A stretch of 64,000 bases of DNA, from positions 72,917 to 136,916 of the forward strand of contig JXTB01000746.1 in assembly GCA_002914805.1 (NCBI GenBank), in the 5' to 3' direction. This stretch comes from Parasponia andersonii. Its lineage: Eukaryota > Streptophyta > Magnoliopsida > Rosales > Cannabaceae. How positions within the stretch are numbered: position 1 is the stretch's first letter; the number at the start of each line of letters is the position of its first letter. The translations under genes were made by a program, and so were the position numbers. Below the pieces are notes generated by a model that was not told the origin of the DNA, ran no database searches, and was given only the letters and a program-made list of their open reading frames with translations. This document shows positions 22,590 to 34,441 of the stretch, in pieces.

Positions 22590-23060
22590 TGGACGTACAC
22601 ATCATTCAACGCGCCTTGCTTTTTTTTTTTTTAAAAGTTCGAATCAAATATTTTAACTAAACTAAGACCACCTGATCACAAGTGAAACCTTTAAGTCCCC
22701 CATAGAAACAACATAGCTGTGGTCATGAGTGATACAATTTTTTTGACCAATTAACGGTCAAGACTATTAAAGAAACTAAAAGTTGAAACAGATCTAGTTG
22801 AACTCGGTAGTGTAGCAATAGCATATTTAATACGTGGTTGTGTATATCTATCGGTCTTACTGGTAAAATATTTTGCTAGCGGGCTGGTTGATTTTAGTTA
22901 ACAGTGCATCCACGTCGAAGGATATTAGAAGGTGAATATTAACCTGATAATGCATAATGTATCATGCTATATAGAATATAGTGATATGGCTGGTCGGATG
23001 AAAAGAATGATTTACAGATTTTTTTTTTTTTCCGAAGGGGATTTGCTTATCTTTCATTAT
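22590..23060 (+). repeat. Orphan copy of RLP upstream region (copy 1)
   Basis: Contains, in order, tggacgta..ttcaacgcgcctt, aaagaaactaaaagttgaaac, gtagtgtagcaatag, ttgctagcgggctg, catccacgtcgaaggat and gatatggctggtcg. The same succession occurs at 25,795-26,600 and, partly, at 39,100-39,440, where it precedes the intact RLP. No receptor coding sequence follows here. Confidence 0.68.
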
Positions 23061-24395
23061 TAATTATTTCATAGAAAATGTATTTGATCTTACAAACACA
23101 TACTATCGACTAATGCTAGAGACACTGATATCTTACACCAAAAACTTATACTAAGTTAGCTGATATTCATTTTAATTACTTTTTTTTTGAAAATATGACC
23201 ACACAACTTAAAGTTACGTACCTAAAAATTATATTTCATCACTGGTGTAAATTTGTAGTGTCCCAATCTTTACCCTTATCAAAATGATGACTAGCTACTA
23301 ACCATTTATTAAAAGAATAAATGCAGAGAGACACTGACATATTTAATTTAGGCAGAGGGAAATTCCCGTTAACTGCAAAATAAGGAGCCTATGCGAGAAG
23401 CCTTTTATTTTCTATTGTTCAAGTTCTTATATATTAACTGCAAATAAGGATCATAGTGCATAAAAAGAGCTGGATATAATCTAACCATGGAGATACATCA
23501 AGAAATGTAATAGTACCTCATTTATATTTTCATGGACAGTTCCGCAGAAATATTTGCTGCAGAAAATTGGGACTAAAACTACTAAATTCCAATAGGTCTC
23601 TATAAACGATGTCTATTTTGCCTCATAAAGGCTTACTTATGTGCATTTTCATCTGATTGTTTTCTCAAAGCAAGAAAAATAAAAGAAAAGCACTATTTTT
23701 GAGAACAAGGGTAGCTTACCATATATGGCACCAGTATCCTCTTCTTTGGTTCCATATCAGCTCCAAACATAACCTATTTAGTGAAGACTGTAGAGAATAG
23801 CAAGTCAATGAAAAGGCAGACCATAATAGTCCCCCTTAATAAGTTTTTCGAGTCCATGAAATTGGTTTGGAATAATTGTTTGGAACAAGTTTTGATAATC
23901 TGGAACAGAAGCAGTATTCTTGAAAGCAGGGGACTACAAACAATGTCCTCTGCTCATTGGATGAGTAGACTTCATGTATACACACACAAACACACGTACT
24001 ATAAATATATATGTAGTGTGCGTGGTGGCCTCTATTTGGCATAATCACTGGTGCAAAACGTCAAAACATAAAAATACTATAATTCGAAGCACAAAATTAA
24101 AAAAATTGGGAGAGCCATGCCAGTCCTTCGAAGAATTTGGAAATGAAAAAAAAAAAAAATTGTATACGAGGGTAAGGGTTAACAACTTAATTGGAGTCTT
24201 ATAGTACATCCATAAGGGGTATCAAATAGATGCCTACCATTACCAAACAGAAGCAACCTTGGTTTTTACTAGAGCTTATTCAACAGGCCTTCACCAACTT
24301 CCATTTTGATATGGAAACCACATAATCTATAGCCCACTTCCACGTTCCAAATAATAGAATCAATTTTCTATTACATCACTTTTTAAATATACTTA
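23061..24395. other. Intergenic, no gene seen
   Basis: AT-rich. Weak similarity to the region downstream of the intact RLP (43,620-43,680, 'caaagcaagaa..aaaagcac') is visible at 23,668-23,700. Frames at 23,781 and 23,974 look like chance openings. Confidence 0.35.
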
Positions 24396-24824
24396 TTGCC
24401 GTTTCAAAAATATGTACGGTTCTTAAACTCATTGTCGTTTGCTTTTATTATCGTTTCTCTTATTGTTGCCGTTTTAGGGTCTTTTTTTCGACCTTCTGTC
24501 TCAGTGTCTTATAATTTTGTCTTCCATGTTATTGTTACTATGGGACTTCAAAATTTGTATGTCGTTTTCATCTACATATATTTCATCTCGTTTTTATGTT
24601 TTTATTATCATTTTCTTGCGTCTTACATTAAAATTTTCAGCATTTTTCTATCACCAGTCCTTTTTATTTTATGTAATTTTTCAAGTTCTGGTTTTCCAAA
24701 TTATATATCATTTATTGACGCTTTATGTTGCTTTCATTTTATGTGATTTTCCAATTCATTTTCTGTCCTTTTCCAAAAATTTGTTTGAAACTTTACGTGT
24801 TTTATGTCGTTTTTACTTTTTTAA

Positions 24825-24863
<39 letters not shown>

Positions 24864-25480
24864 CATTGTTTTTCGCGGTCCTTTTCAAAGTTGTCCGTGG
24901 TATGTTTTACCAGCGTTTATCAGGTTGATGTCGTTTTTTTATGTTATTCTTATTTAATTGCCGTTCTTATTAGTGTTGTCATTTTCTAAATTTTTTGCCG
25001 TTTTCAAAGTTGTCTATCATATTCTGATTATTTTCATTTTTTCAATTTTGACGTAGTTTATGATGTTATGGTCTTTTTAATTGACGCTTTACAAGCTTGG
25101 TGACGTTTTTAGTTTGTTCTGCCTTTTTTTTTTTCCTTTTCTTTATTAAAAAAAAAAAATTTCTTGATAATATAGTTCACGTGGTATGTCGTTTCTGTAT
25201 GATGTCGTCTTATAATTATTGTCGTTCCCCATTTTAATATCGTTGTCAGGTCTTTGTCGTTTTCTAGTTACTTTCTTTTTTTTTTTAATATATATATATA
25301 TATATGTTTCTTTTCCAAGTTTTATATATGTCAATGTTCAATGGTTATCGTCGATGTCGTTTTTCTGGTTTTTTCCTTTTCATGTCATCATCTGTCAGAT
25401 TTGCCATGTTTTATTTCGTTTCAATGATTGTCGTCGTATGTTTGTTCTGGTTTATCAATTAATGTCGTTTTTCATGATAT
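24396..25480 (+). repeat. Long degenerate TTGTCGTTT array
   Basis: About 1.1 kb with GTCGTTT or near variants at roughly 24,432, 24,561, 24,808, 24,930, 25,188, 25,220, 25,256, 25,357 and 25,465, plus many TTGCCGTTT and TTATCGTTT forms. Open frames of up to 146 codons here arise from T-rich composition and AT microsatellites (24,829-24,861; 25,289-25,306), not from genes. It ends 0.3 kb before the second orphan upstream region. Confidence 0.7.
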
Positions 25481-25670
25481 AACGTTTTAGAGAATGGCAT
25501 TTTCTTCGCTTCATCCCATCAAATCTGGCTGCAGTGAGATAGAAGTTAAAGCAGGAGAAACGTGCATGACAGATGAGAAAGCATCCAAAAGACCAAAGAC
25601 TTATGACTCCTTTTTAGTCCTGATTAACTTTATTAATAAAGCGCGCCACCGAAAAAAAAAAAAGTTTCAG
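25481..25670 (+). repeat. Conserved block shared with the 47-, 56- and 60-kb modules
   Basis: Contains aatggcattttcttcgcttcatccc, gtgcatgacagatgagaaagca and tgattaactttattaataaag. The same succession is seen at 47,370-47,580 (+) and, inverted, at about 56,030-56,250 and 59,610-59,830. In each case it directly adjoins a GTCGTTT array. A 125-codon frame at 25,494 starts inside it but is not conserved in the other copies. Confidence 0.68.
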
Positions 25671-25794
25671 CATCATGGTGCTATACTTGGACTGGCAATA
25701 ATTTTTTTGTTTTCTTATGTTTCAATTCCGTATTTGCGAAGTTTTGTCATTGTAGGGTCAAAAAGCAGCACGAAAACTAATTTTCTGCGATATG

Positions 25795-26600
25795 ACGATG
25801 GACGTTCACTCTTTCAACACGTTTTGCTTTTCTTTTCAGTTCTAATAAATCATCTTGGTTACGTTAATTAATTAAAAAAGTAATGTTACGTGACACCTAT
25901 AATACGTGAAATCCAATATTACAAATTTTATTTGTGGTGACATACTTTTATTATATAGGGCTAAGCACGACAAAAACCCTTTAATATTTTTAAGACCTCC
26001 TAAGAAAAGAAAGGAAATAACAGGGTTTGAGAAACTTCGTATGTTTGAAGTCTTGATCTCAGGACTTGTTTTGTTAGCTGTGATTATTCGGACATCTCTT
26101 TTTTATCAATTAAGGGATCAATAATATTAAAGAAACTAAAAGTTGTGTATAGAGATTGTTTAATAACCATCAACCAACCATTCATACAACCTCTTTGACC
26201 AACTAATTAACGAATAAAAGTGTGAAAAGAAACTAAAAGTTGAAACAGAGTTGAACTTGGCAGTGTAGAATACTTAATGCGTGGTCCCTGTTTATGTCGA
26301 TATATTGATATTACTGCTCAAAGATTTTGCTAGCAAGCTGATTTAATTAACATTTGAATACGGAAAAAGAAAAAAAGAAAAAAAAAATAGCATTAATGCA
26401 TTCACATCGAAGGATCTTAGAATATCAATATTTATATAAAGCGTGATCTAGCTAATCATACCATATAGTAAATAGAGTTATGGCTGGTCGCGTGAATTAT
26501 TATTACTTTTTTTTTTCACGAACTCCTAGTGGATTAGCTTGTATTTTATTACTAATTTCTTAATAGGAATGTATTAGAGGTCAATACTTATTTTAAATTT
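25795..26600 (+). repeat. Orphan copy of RLP upstream region (copy 2)
   Basis: Parallel to 22,590-23,060 and 39,100-39,440: cgatggacgttcactctttcaacacg, aagaaactaaaagttgaaacag, ttgaacttggcagtgtaga, ttgctagcaagctgattt, cacatcgaaggatctta, gagttatggctggtcg, agtggattagctt. No RLP coding region follows. About 160 bp further on the second Tat element is inserted. Confidence 0.68.
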
Positions 26601-26765
26601 TATTTGGCATAAAATTTCTTTTGGTATTGTCTGTCGTTTTCAGATTTTCAATCGTTTTTATGTTATTGCTGAGGTATTGATGGTGATTCTCAAATACCAC
26701 AGAATTTGTAATACGATCGATGATATAGAAATGCAATAGAAATAAAGAAGTAACAGATTACCAAC

Positions 26766-27438
26766 TGTTGATGGAGGTTTTGTCAACAATAAATTTGAGA
26801 ATTTTACAAGATGTGGTTTGTGTGAAAATAGTTATCAATCAAAGCAAATAAAGAGACAAGAATTTTATAGTTGTTCAGCCCTAAAAAAGATGAGCCTACA
26901 TCTACTGTTTTTCACTATTTTCTGGTGAATTATAAAAACTCAAAATTACAATATGTTGTCCGGAAAAAAGAAGTAAGAGTTAAAAAGGTTCTTTCAAAAA
27001 TTTCTCAGCCTCCCAAGATCAGAAAAAGTCCAAGATCCTCCCTCACTAAAACATTAAACTCCTTTTATATAGATGAGGATATCTCAATGTTTCCCAATTG
27101 TGAGAAGGGTAACTGTATAATCGGACAATAAAATTTGAGTAACAATATAACTGGGTAATCACTTAAATGAGATGACTGGTCGATCTTTAAAGAGAAACTT
27201 TTGTTTCTCTTTCTAAGTTACCCATTTGACGAAGCGTAGACTAGTCTCCTTTTCATTCTTGCCATACTTAACTTGTTCGGAGGAGGTTGCTTTAAACTTG
27301 TTCAGAGGAGGTCGCACGTAACTCTTTCGGAAGAGGTCGCACTAACTTATGCGGTGGAGGTCGCATGTAACTCTTTCGGAAGAGGTCGCACTTAATCTTA
27401 CTCATGCGACCTAACATAGGATTTTAGACCGTACAACA
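26766..27438 (-). repeat. 3' LTR of Tat element 2
   Basis: 673 bp, aligned over its full length with 37,112-37,785. On minus it begins TGTTGTACGGTC and ends CATCAACA. The purine-rich run gagctaggaggcaa on minus just outside it (about 27,439-27,456) is the likely polypurine tract. Several degenerate 24-28-bp repeats with core TTCGGAAGAGGTCGC lie at about 27,270-27,400, in the U3 part. Confidence 0.92.
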
Positions 27439-27839
27439 ATTGCCTCCTAGCTCCATTAGTCCTTCAGGACAAAAATGGAGTAAGTGCGAGCTTAAAAAAT
27501 GCGACGTCATGACCTAGACTTGAGACCCTTGAAGAGTCGAAGAGTCGCCAGATCTCAAATCTCACCTTTTTTAAGATCACGTGTACTTTTTTCTAACAGA
27601 TGAAAATACGTGTCGCCTTTTCTAAGAAGAATCGTAAAACTCGAGGAGACTTAATGATAGTGATGATGCCAGTTGTCGTCTTAAATCAAATCGTTTCAAA
27701 TTTCTGAAAAGATACTGATTAAATTTCAGAAAAATCAAATCCCGCGTGAACTTCGGTCTTTAGATCTGAAAATTAAATACCTTGATCTACAGCTGTGATT
27801 TAGTGATGCTTGAGAGATAAATATCAGAAATCAATCCGC

Positions 27840-30508
27840 TTCTTCATTATAAACTCTATCGTCTTCCATCTTTCTAAAACCCAAAGTATTCACAGAGCAA
27901 CCCCTCCAGCATCGTTTCATTCTTCAGCTCGCACAATTCTAGTATCTTCTCCGACGAAGTTACTACAATCCTTCAGATCATATCTCAATCCTTCTATTTT
28001 CTAAGAAAGGTTAGTATATTTCTTCTCTCCTATTGTTCTTCTTCTGTCTCGAAAAAACTTATTCTCAGTTTTTATTTCAAGGAATTGAAACAAACTGAGG
28101 AGTTCAAATGACCTGAATAAGAACCCATCCCACATTCGGATAGACTGGAATAGAAATTTTTCAGATCCCCTTTACCAGTTCATAGGATAGACTCTTTTTT
28201 AGACAATGGACAAAGACGAACTCGTAAAAGAGTTTTTAGGGTCTGAAACCCTATTTATTTATTTATTTTTGACGAACTGCTTGAGCAATTTTTATGAATC
28301 CTTAAACCGATTAGAAAAAATTCGATGAGCTTGCTTGTTAATACAATCCTAGGGTGAACCCCCAAAATTTGCTTGCATATAGTGAAGATCCTTGATGCTC
28401 GCATAGGACTTAGCCCATCCGTATTTCTTTTTAGATGTCTAGTAGTGAGAATTTTAGGGAAGGGAATGCATTCTCAGGAGAATCTCAGAACTCTAGTGTT
28501 AGCTCCATAAACCTTGAAGATTACCTTGAGCCAGAATCCGAAGTAGAGATAACCGGGGTCAGGCAAAATAGTCCTCGCATAGGTGACCTCCCTCAAGACC
28601 AGTGGCCTCGGCATATCAGGGATGCCCCTGCCTTCGTAACGGGCTATCAATACGTAGAGGGAAATTGGTCATTTACTAATGTAAGGACGAGCTGCACAAC
28701 GAACAAGCTCAGCAAAATCGTGTGCAACTATAAGATCACCATCCCTCTTCGCCTTTCCATGGAATTCAATCGACCACACACACCACTACGCGGAATTGCC
28801 TCATTTTCTGAAGTAGTTCTCAAATGCGGTGTCCACCTCCTACTTCATCCATACATAAAATCAATCATCGACTACTATGGGGTCGTCCCTTTCCAACTGA
28901 CACCAAATACATATAGATATATGGTAGGTTTGTACATACTTTACCACAAATTAGGTTTAGACACCCCCACTCCTGAATAGTTCACTTAGTTTTATCAAGT
29001 GAAATCAAACCCGTCAGATTTTGGCTTCTTTTATACGAGCAAGTGGTCGAACCAGGTAATAAAAATAATCTACGGGGTTCGGCACAACATAGGAAAATGG
29101 AAAAATCCATTTTCACTTTGACTATGCAGATAACGGCTTCTTTCAGAATCCTGTTAGGTAGCTTTTTAATTTATCGCCTTTTTCTGTATTATCGTATTTA
29201 TTCTGATCGCACTCGTATGTCATCGCAGACAGTAGGGAACGGCCTAGACTTTCCAGGGAATAGCTCACAAGGGTATACAAAATCAACGACCTTCCAATTG
29301 AGGAATTTGATTAGAAGAAACTTGGTACTTCCAAGAACTTGGTCGCTTGTGGTTTGCTTCCAAAGGGAGCCGCGTTCCCTGTCCCTATCGTCCGTTCGTC
29401 CAGACCTTCGAGCTCAAAGAAAAAGAAGCCGAGGAAGCAGACGGATAAGAGTGCCTCATCTTCCAAACCTAGGAAATAAAAAGTACCTGCCACCCCTTCA
29501 ACTTCGGAACCATTTTCTCCAGAAACAACATCACCACCAGCTCCTCAACAGCAAAAAGGTAATCATATATATATATACATATTTTAATCATCTTTATATT
29601 ATGTCACCTCGCTTGCTGACATATTTGTATAGAGATGGTAATTGGTAGCAGCCTGCGAGCACCACCTTCCACTCTCGGGTCCATGGCAAAGTCCAAGACA
29701 CCTGAGAGCACTCCTCCATCGTCATTGAAAGGGAAGGAGAAGGTCGACACTTCCAAAAAATGAAAAGTCACCTTCGAGGACATCCCAGTAAGCTCGCCTC
29801 CTCCACAACCTCAAACAATGAGCCATCCCGAACTATCCAAGGAGACTGCCACTTCTTCGGAACCAAACATGGTAGATAAGGACGAGGAGCTCTTCGCACT
29901 CCTTAATCAATTACCGGAGAAGGCTGGTATGAGCGCAGCCTTTATTGATCGCTTCACTTCCGAGGGTGCTGGCAAATGTAAGCACCTTTTATTCTCTCTT
30001 CAATGTATTATTTCTTGGTATTAATGGTTATATTTTCAGACCGCAGTAGCTGCTGTCCTGATGCATGACTCAGTCCTCGAATGTTTGGAAAAGGCCAAAA
30101 AAGTCGAAGTGATAACCCAAGCATTCGAGAACTCGGAGAAAGCTCGAGAGGAGGAGAAAAAAGCCTTCGACTTGGAGAGGCAGTAGCTGCTCGAAGGCTT
30201 GGCCAAGGAGAATCTTGAAGAGAAAGTCAAAGAGCTCGAGAAAACTATCTCCGAGTATCCAGATCGCATGAAAGAGGTGACAACAGAGGCGGTTCACAAG
30301 GCTATTGAAGAGTTCAAGGCTACTGAAGTCAAAGAGCTCGAAGATAAAGCCAGTGACATCGCCTCGTCGACCATTATTTTTAACATCTTCTGTGAGCATT
30401 CGGACTTTGACTTTTCTATTCTTGACGAGGACGTGGTCGAGCTTGTCTAGAGTTGGAGGGAGGAAACCACCAAAACTTGAGATGGCGGAGTGAGCACTTC
30501 TGAATAAA
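27840..30508 (+). pseudogene. Antisense extra gene of Tat element 2 (spliced, decayed)
   Basis: The gene runs opposite to gag-pol. A probable 5' intron spans gttagtat (28,011) to ttttttag (28,434), directly before ATG 28,435. The first frame (181 codons, MSSSENFREG..) has a globular, Trp/Pro-rich N-terminus. Past two in-frame TAGs (28,978 and 28,990) it continues as FYQVKSNPSDFGFFYTSKWS, which looks like the 'putative gypsy-type transposon' domain of plant elements. A second intron is likely after ggtaatc (29,559). The exon at about 29,650-29,977 encodes a Ser/Pro-rich linker. Joining donor 29,978 to an acceptor ending at 30,046 keeps phase and gives LAAVLMHDSVLECLEKAK, then a charged coiled coil (VKELEKTISEYPDRMKEV) ending at TAG 30,448, with aataaa at 30,503. 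Function unknown; the family assignment is from memory of Tat/Retand elements. Confidence 0.62.
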
Positions 30509-31190
30509 AAAAACACATTTGTATTCGTATCCATTTTTTTTTTTTACCTCAGAACAATGCGGGCTTGGTCCCCCTTTTTCTCTTTGCTTGTATACGGGTG
30601 CGAGCTTTTTAATGAATGCTTTTTTTTTTGTCAGATATATATTCCTTTAAAATAATCAAAACACAACATTGTAATTTTAACTAAGTAGTCAATCACTAGG
30701 TGACTGATCGGTACGCTTTTTGCGATTTGAATCCAACTAACTTAAAACGAGTTTCAAGTGTTAGGAGAGGTTAGGTCACTTAAGAAAACAGTAAGTATGA
30801 GTGATGCAAACTCAATACTATTTTGCAGAAGTTCCATGGTAAAATAGGATATAGCAATATATCACATTGAATAATGAGCATTTTGCTTAGTTGCTTTGTT
30901 GTTCGGGGAGGGAAATTGCATAATACGACATGCTATGGCATGAAGTGAGGAGAAACTTCTAACTCCTCTAAATGGACGTTTGCATAGTCCCTTAGGAAGC
31001 AATTAGGAGATAATATTTTGATCCCACTGCTCCCTAAGTTTTATGGTATCTGAAAACTGCCATAGAACTATAAGAGATGAATCAAATGTTGAAGTAATAG
31101 TCGAAGAAATATTATTGACGAATAACGTCGAATGACGAAATAATGAAGATACAGGAAGCCGTTGAAAATACATGAAGATATACATAAAGA
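30509..31190. other. Spacer between pol and the antisense gene
   Basis: Non-coding. It holds a T-rich run (30,533-30,545) and a block (30,750-31,060) conserved with the first Tat element (5340-5700). Conservation between two decayed elements suggests an old shared non-coding part, not a gene. The pol gene and the antisense gene converge on it. Confidence 0.5.
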
Positions 31191-31191
31191 T

Positions 31192-32451
31192 TCATTGATA
31201 ATAACAACGAAGTTGTTCTGCATGCCAAGCATGTTCGATCTTTTGTCCACCGATGCGAACTACCTGGTATGTCCCAGGTCGAATGACGAAGTCAATAACA
31301 TAAGGTCCTTCCCAGGAAGGTCCAAATACACCAGCACCATGCTCTTTATTATTAGGTAGAACTCTTTGAAGGACAAGATCACCAACTTCAAAATGTCTAC
31401 TTTTGACTTTGGAGTTATAATATCGAGTAGTGCGTTGTTGATATGATGTGATTCGAAATTGAGATTGTTCACACCTTTCTTCTAAAAAATCAAGCTCAAT
31501 TCTCATTAATACATCATTCTAATCTTGCTCATAAACAGATCACCGTAGAGAGCTCGCACCAATTTCAACTGGGATCATTGTTTCATATCCATTAGCTAAA
31601 GAGAATGGACTCTCTCTAGTAGTGGTTCGTTAAGTGGTGCGATAAGCCCATAAAACTTCTAGAAGTACTTCTGGCCAAGCTCCTTTATGCTCCTCCAACT
31701 TCGTCTTTATATTCTGTTTAAGTATTTTGTTTATCGCTTCGACCTGCCCATTGGCTTGTGGATGAACAACAGTAGAGAAACTCTTCTTGATGCCCAAGTT
31801 GTTGCAGAAGTTACGGAACTCATCGCAGTAGAATTGTTTCCCATTATCAGAAATTACAGTATGCGGTATACCATAATGGTAGATTATAGATTTATAAATA
31901 AAATCTATCATCTTCTTTGCAGAAATGGTGCTCAAGGCTTCAGCTTCCGTCCATTTTGTGAAATAATTGACTGCGACCACCGTAAACTTTAATCCACCCC
32001 ATGTTAATGGAAGCATCCCGATAATATCAATTCCCCAAATAGCAAATGGCCATGGACTAGTCATTATAGTTAGAGGAACATGTGGTATTCTAGGAATAGT
32101 CACAAACTGTTGACATTTATCGCACCTCCTAGCAAATTCCATTGTATCCCTCTTCATAGTCTGCCAAAAATACCCTTGTCGAAGAAGCTTGTTTGCAAGT
32201 GTCTGCCCCCTAGAATGATTTCCGCATATTCCTTCGTGAATTTCCCTCATAATGTAGCATTCTTTTTCCTCATTGACACATAATAATAATGGCGAGCTAA
32301 AATTTCTTCGATAAAGCTTCTCATCATGGATGATATAGTGAGTTGCCTTCATGCGGAGTCGCTTTGCATCGCCTTTACTTTCGGGAAGATCGCCATTTTG
32401 TAAATATTGCATTATAGGATCCATCCATGATTGTCTTTCATCAATTGGCAT
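31192..32451 (-). pseudogene. Integrase of Tat element 2
   Basis: The 273-residue frame 32,451-31,630 carries the HHCC zinc finger (REIHEGICGNHSRG..CDKCQQF) and the D,D,E core: WGIDIIG, VISDNGKQF, NGQVEAINK. A TAA at 31,630 interrupts it after WAYRTT. The C-terminal part continues in the 104-residue frame 31,506-31,192 with FGPSWEGPYVI, the GPY/F motif, and a basic, Tyr-rich end. The enzyme inserts the element's cDNA into chromosomes. The catalytic triad is intact, but the stop and a short intervening gap make this copy inactive. Confidence 0.88.
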
Positions 32452-32457
32452 GGTTAC

Positions 32458-32913
32458 TTAGGGTTCAACTTCGATGCTTGGTGATACAAGAAATTCAACA
32501 GGGACAACCTTTAACAACTCTGCATCTTTCGTTGAAGCGAGCTTTGCAAGTGCATCTGCCCGGGTATTTTCAATGCGAGGAAGAAGTTGAATGTTATAAG
32601 TAGTGAATATTGAGAACAATTGTTGTACCTTCTGCAAATAGGCCATCATTCTCTCCCCTCTTGCTTGGTAATCGCCCTTAACCTGACAGACGACCAGATG
32701 GGAGTCACTGTACACTTCAATCATCTCGACCTTCATTTTGTATGCAAGCTTTAGCCCAGCTATCAGTGCTTCATATTCAGCCTCATTATTCGACGCTGGG
32801 AATTTGAAGCGAAGTGCACAATGAATGTTATGCCTTTCAGGATTGATTAAACCTAGGCCCGCACCTGCTCCATTCTCATTTGATGACCCATCAACATAAA
32901 GTTTCCACAACAT
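32458..32913 (-). pseudogene. Second (archaeal-type) RNase H of Tat element 2
   Basis: A 151-residue frame with YVDGSSNENGAGAG, NNEAEYEALIAGL, EVYSDSHLVV and TRADALAKLAS: the four acidic positions of an RNase H fold in order D, E, D, D. It lies after the normal retroviral RNase H region of pol and before integrase. An additional RNase H of this kind is a known hallmark of the Tat clade, where it is thought to replace or assist the older domain. The frame ends only seven bases before integrase begins, in a different frame, so a frameshift separates them. The domain itself looks undamaged. Confidence 0.85.
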
Positions 32914-33015
32914 TAATGAATCTAACGCATGTTTTTTGAGTACTCCTGTGGGAAGATTGACATCATATGTAAATTCTGTAATAAAATCTGCGAGAGCTTG
33001 ACCTTTTACGGCAGT

Positions 33016-34441
33016 TCAAGGTTGAAAATTGATGTCAAATTGACTCAATTCAACGGCCCACTTAAGTAGCCATCCTGAAGCTTTAGGTTTCTGTAGAACC
33101 TGTTTCAATGAAAAATTAGTGAAAACTTTGATGGAGTGAGCATGAAAGTAAGGTCGAAGCTTCCTTGATGTGATGACGAGTGCTAGTGCCAATTTTTCCA
33201 TCTTTGGGTATCTAGTTTCGATATCAAGTAATCTTTTATTTACATAATAGACAGGTCGCTATATATTTTCCTCCTCGCGAATTAATGCAGCACTCGTTGC
33301 ATATTTGGAAACAGTGAGATATAAGCATAATTCTTCTCCTGGGTTTGGCTTCGACAAGAGTGGAGGAGAACCCAAGTGTGTTTTTAACTCTTGGAATGCC
33401 TGCTCGCATTCTCTCATCTATTCGAATCTCTTTGATCCTTTCAATACTTCAAAGAACGGTTGGCATTTATCAGTTGACCTGGATACAAACCGACTCAGTA
33501 TAGCCACTCTTCCTGCCAGGCTCTGTACATCCTTTGGTTTACGAGGAGAATGCATATCAATCAGTGCTTGTATCTTCTGAGGGTTAGCTTCAATGCCTCA
33601 CTGATTGACCATAAAACCCAGAAATTTTCCAGATCCTACCCCGAATGCATACTTCTAGGGATTCAGCTTCATTTGATATTTCCAGAGAATTTTGAACATC
33701 TCATCAAGATGCTTGATGTGATCTTCGGCTTTTTCTGACTTCACCAACATGTCGTCGACATATACCTCCATTGTCTTGCCAATTTGTTTTGCAAACATCA
33801 TATTGACAAGACACTGGTAGGTTGCTCCTGTGTTAATAAGTCCGAAGGGCATCTTCTTATGGTAGTATAATCCTCGATCAGTGATAAAAGAGGTATGCTC
33901 CTCATCTAGCTTGTACATAGGGATTTGATTGTATCCAGAATACGTGTCCATGAAACTTAAGAGTTCATGCCCCGATGTCGCATCTACAAACTGGTCGATT
34001 CTCGGAAGGGAGAAGTTGTCCTTCGGGCATAGTTTGTTGAGATCAGTGAAATCGATGCACATTCTTCACTTTCCATTGGGTTTCTTTACCAAAACCGGGA
34101 TAGCAAGCCATTTAGGGTAAAAAGATTCCCTTATAAATCCAATTTTGAGCAGATTCTCCACCTCTTCTCTCAATGCGACGTAGCGCTCTGGATTTATAGC
34201 TCTTCTTTTCTGCTATACAGGCTTCTTTATAGGGTCTATGTTAAGACGGTGGCATATGATATTCGAATCGACCCTACCATGTTCGAATGTTGCCATGTGA
34301 AGACGTGCAAGTTAGATTTCAGAAAAATGATCAATGAAGCTAGCACAGGTTCTTGAATCTTCGTTCCAATCTTTAAAGTCTTGGACATGTCAAATGGTAA
34401 ATCCTCCAGATCTTCAATGGGTCCAGTTCTGACCTCTCCAT
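33016..34441 (-). pseudogene. Reverse transcriptase and first RNase H of Tat element 2
   Basis: Starts after the protease with a linker containing HVFTWQHSNMV. Fingers/palm sequence follows: VKKPNGK, then a stop where Trp is expected, then MCIDFTDLNKLCPKDNFSL (frame 34,062-33,655), MPFGLINTGATYQ, and the catalytic motif VYVDDMLVKS. A stop follows QMKLNP at 33,655. The thumb/connection and RNase H continue in pieces; the frame 33,201-33,016 (MEKLALALVITSRKLRPYF) is the end of the first RNase H. At least three stops disable the protein, but the YVDD active site is intact. Confidence 0.85.

Noticed and set aside
24396-24957. Overlapping frames of 67-146 codons as membrane proteins
   Set aside because: They consist of Phe/Leu/Ile/Tyr from T-rich array sequence and a TA microsatellite and are not shared with other array copies.
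25494-25871. 125-codon frame as a gene
   Set aside because: It begins in the dispersed conserved block, but the frame is not kept in the copies at 47, 56 and 60 kb and shows no domain.
27270-27400. Short regular repeats as a CRISPR-like array
   Set aside because: The units are degenerate, directly adjacent and located in a retroelement LTR of a plant genome; no spacers of constant length.
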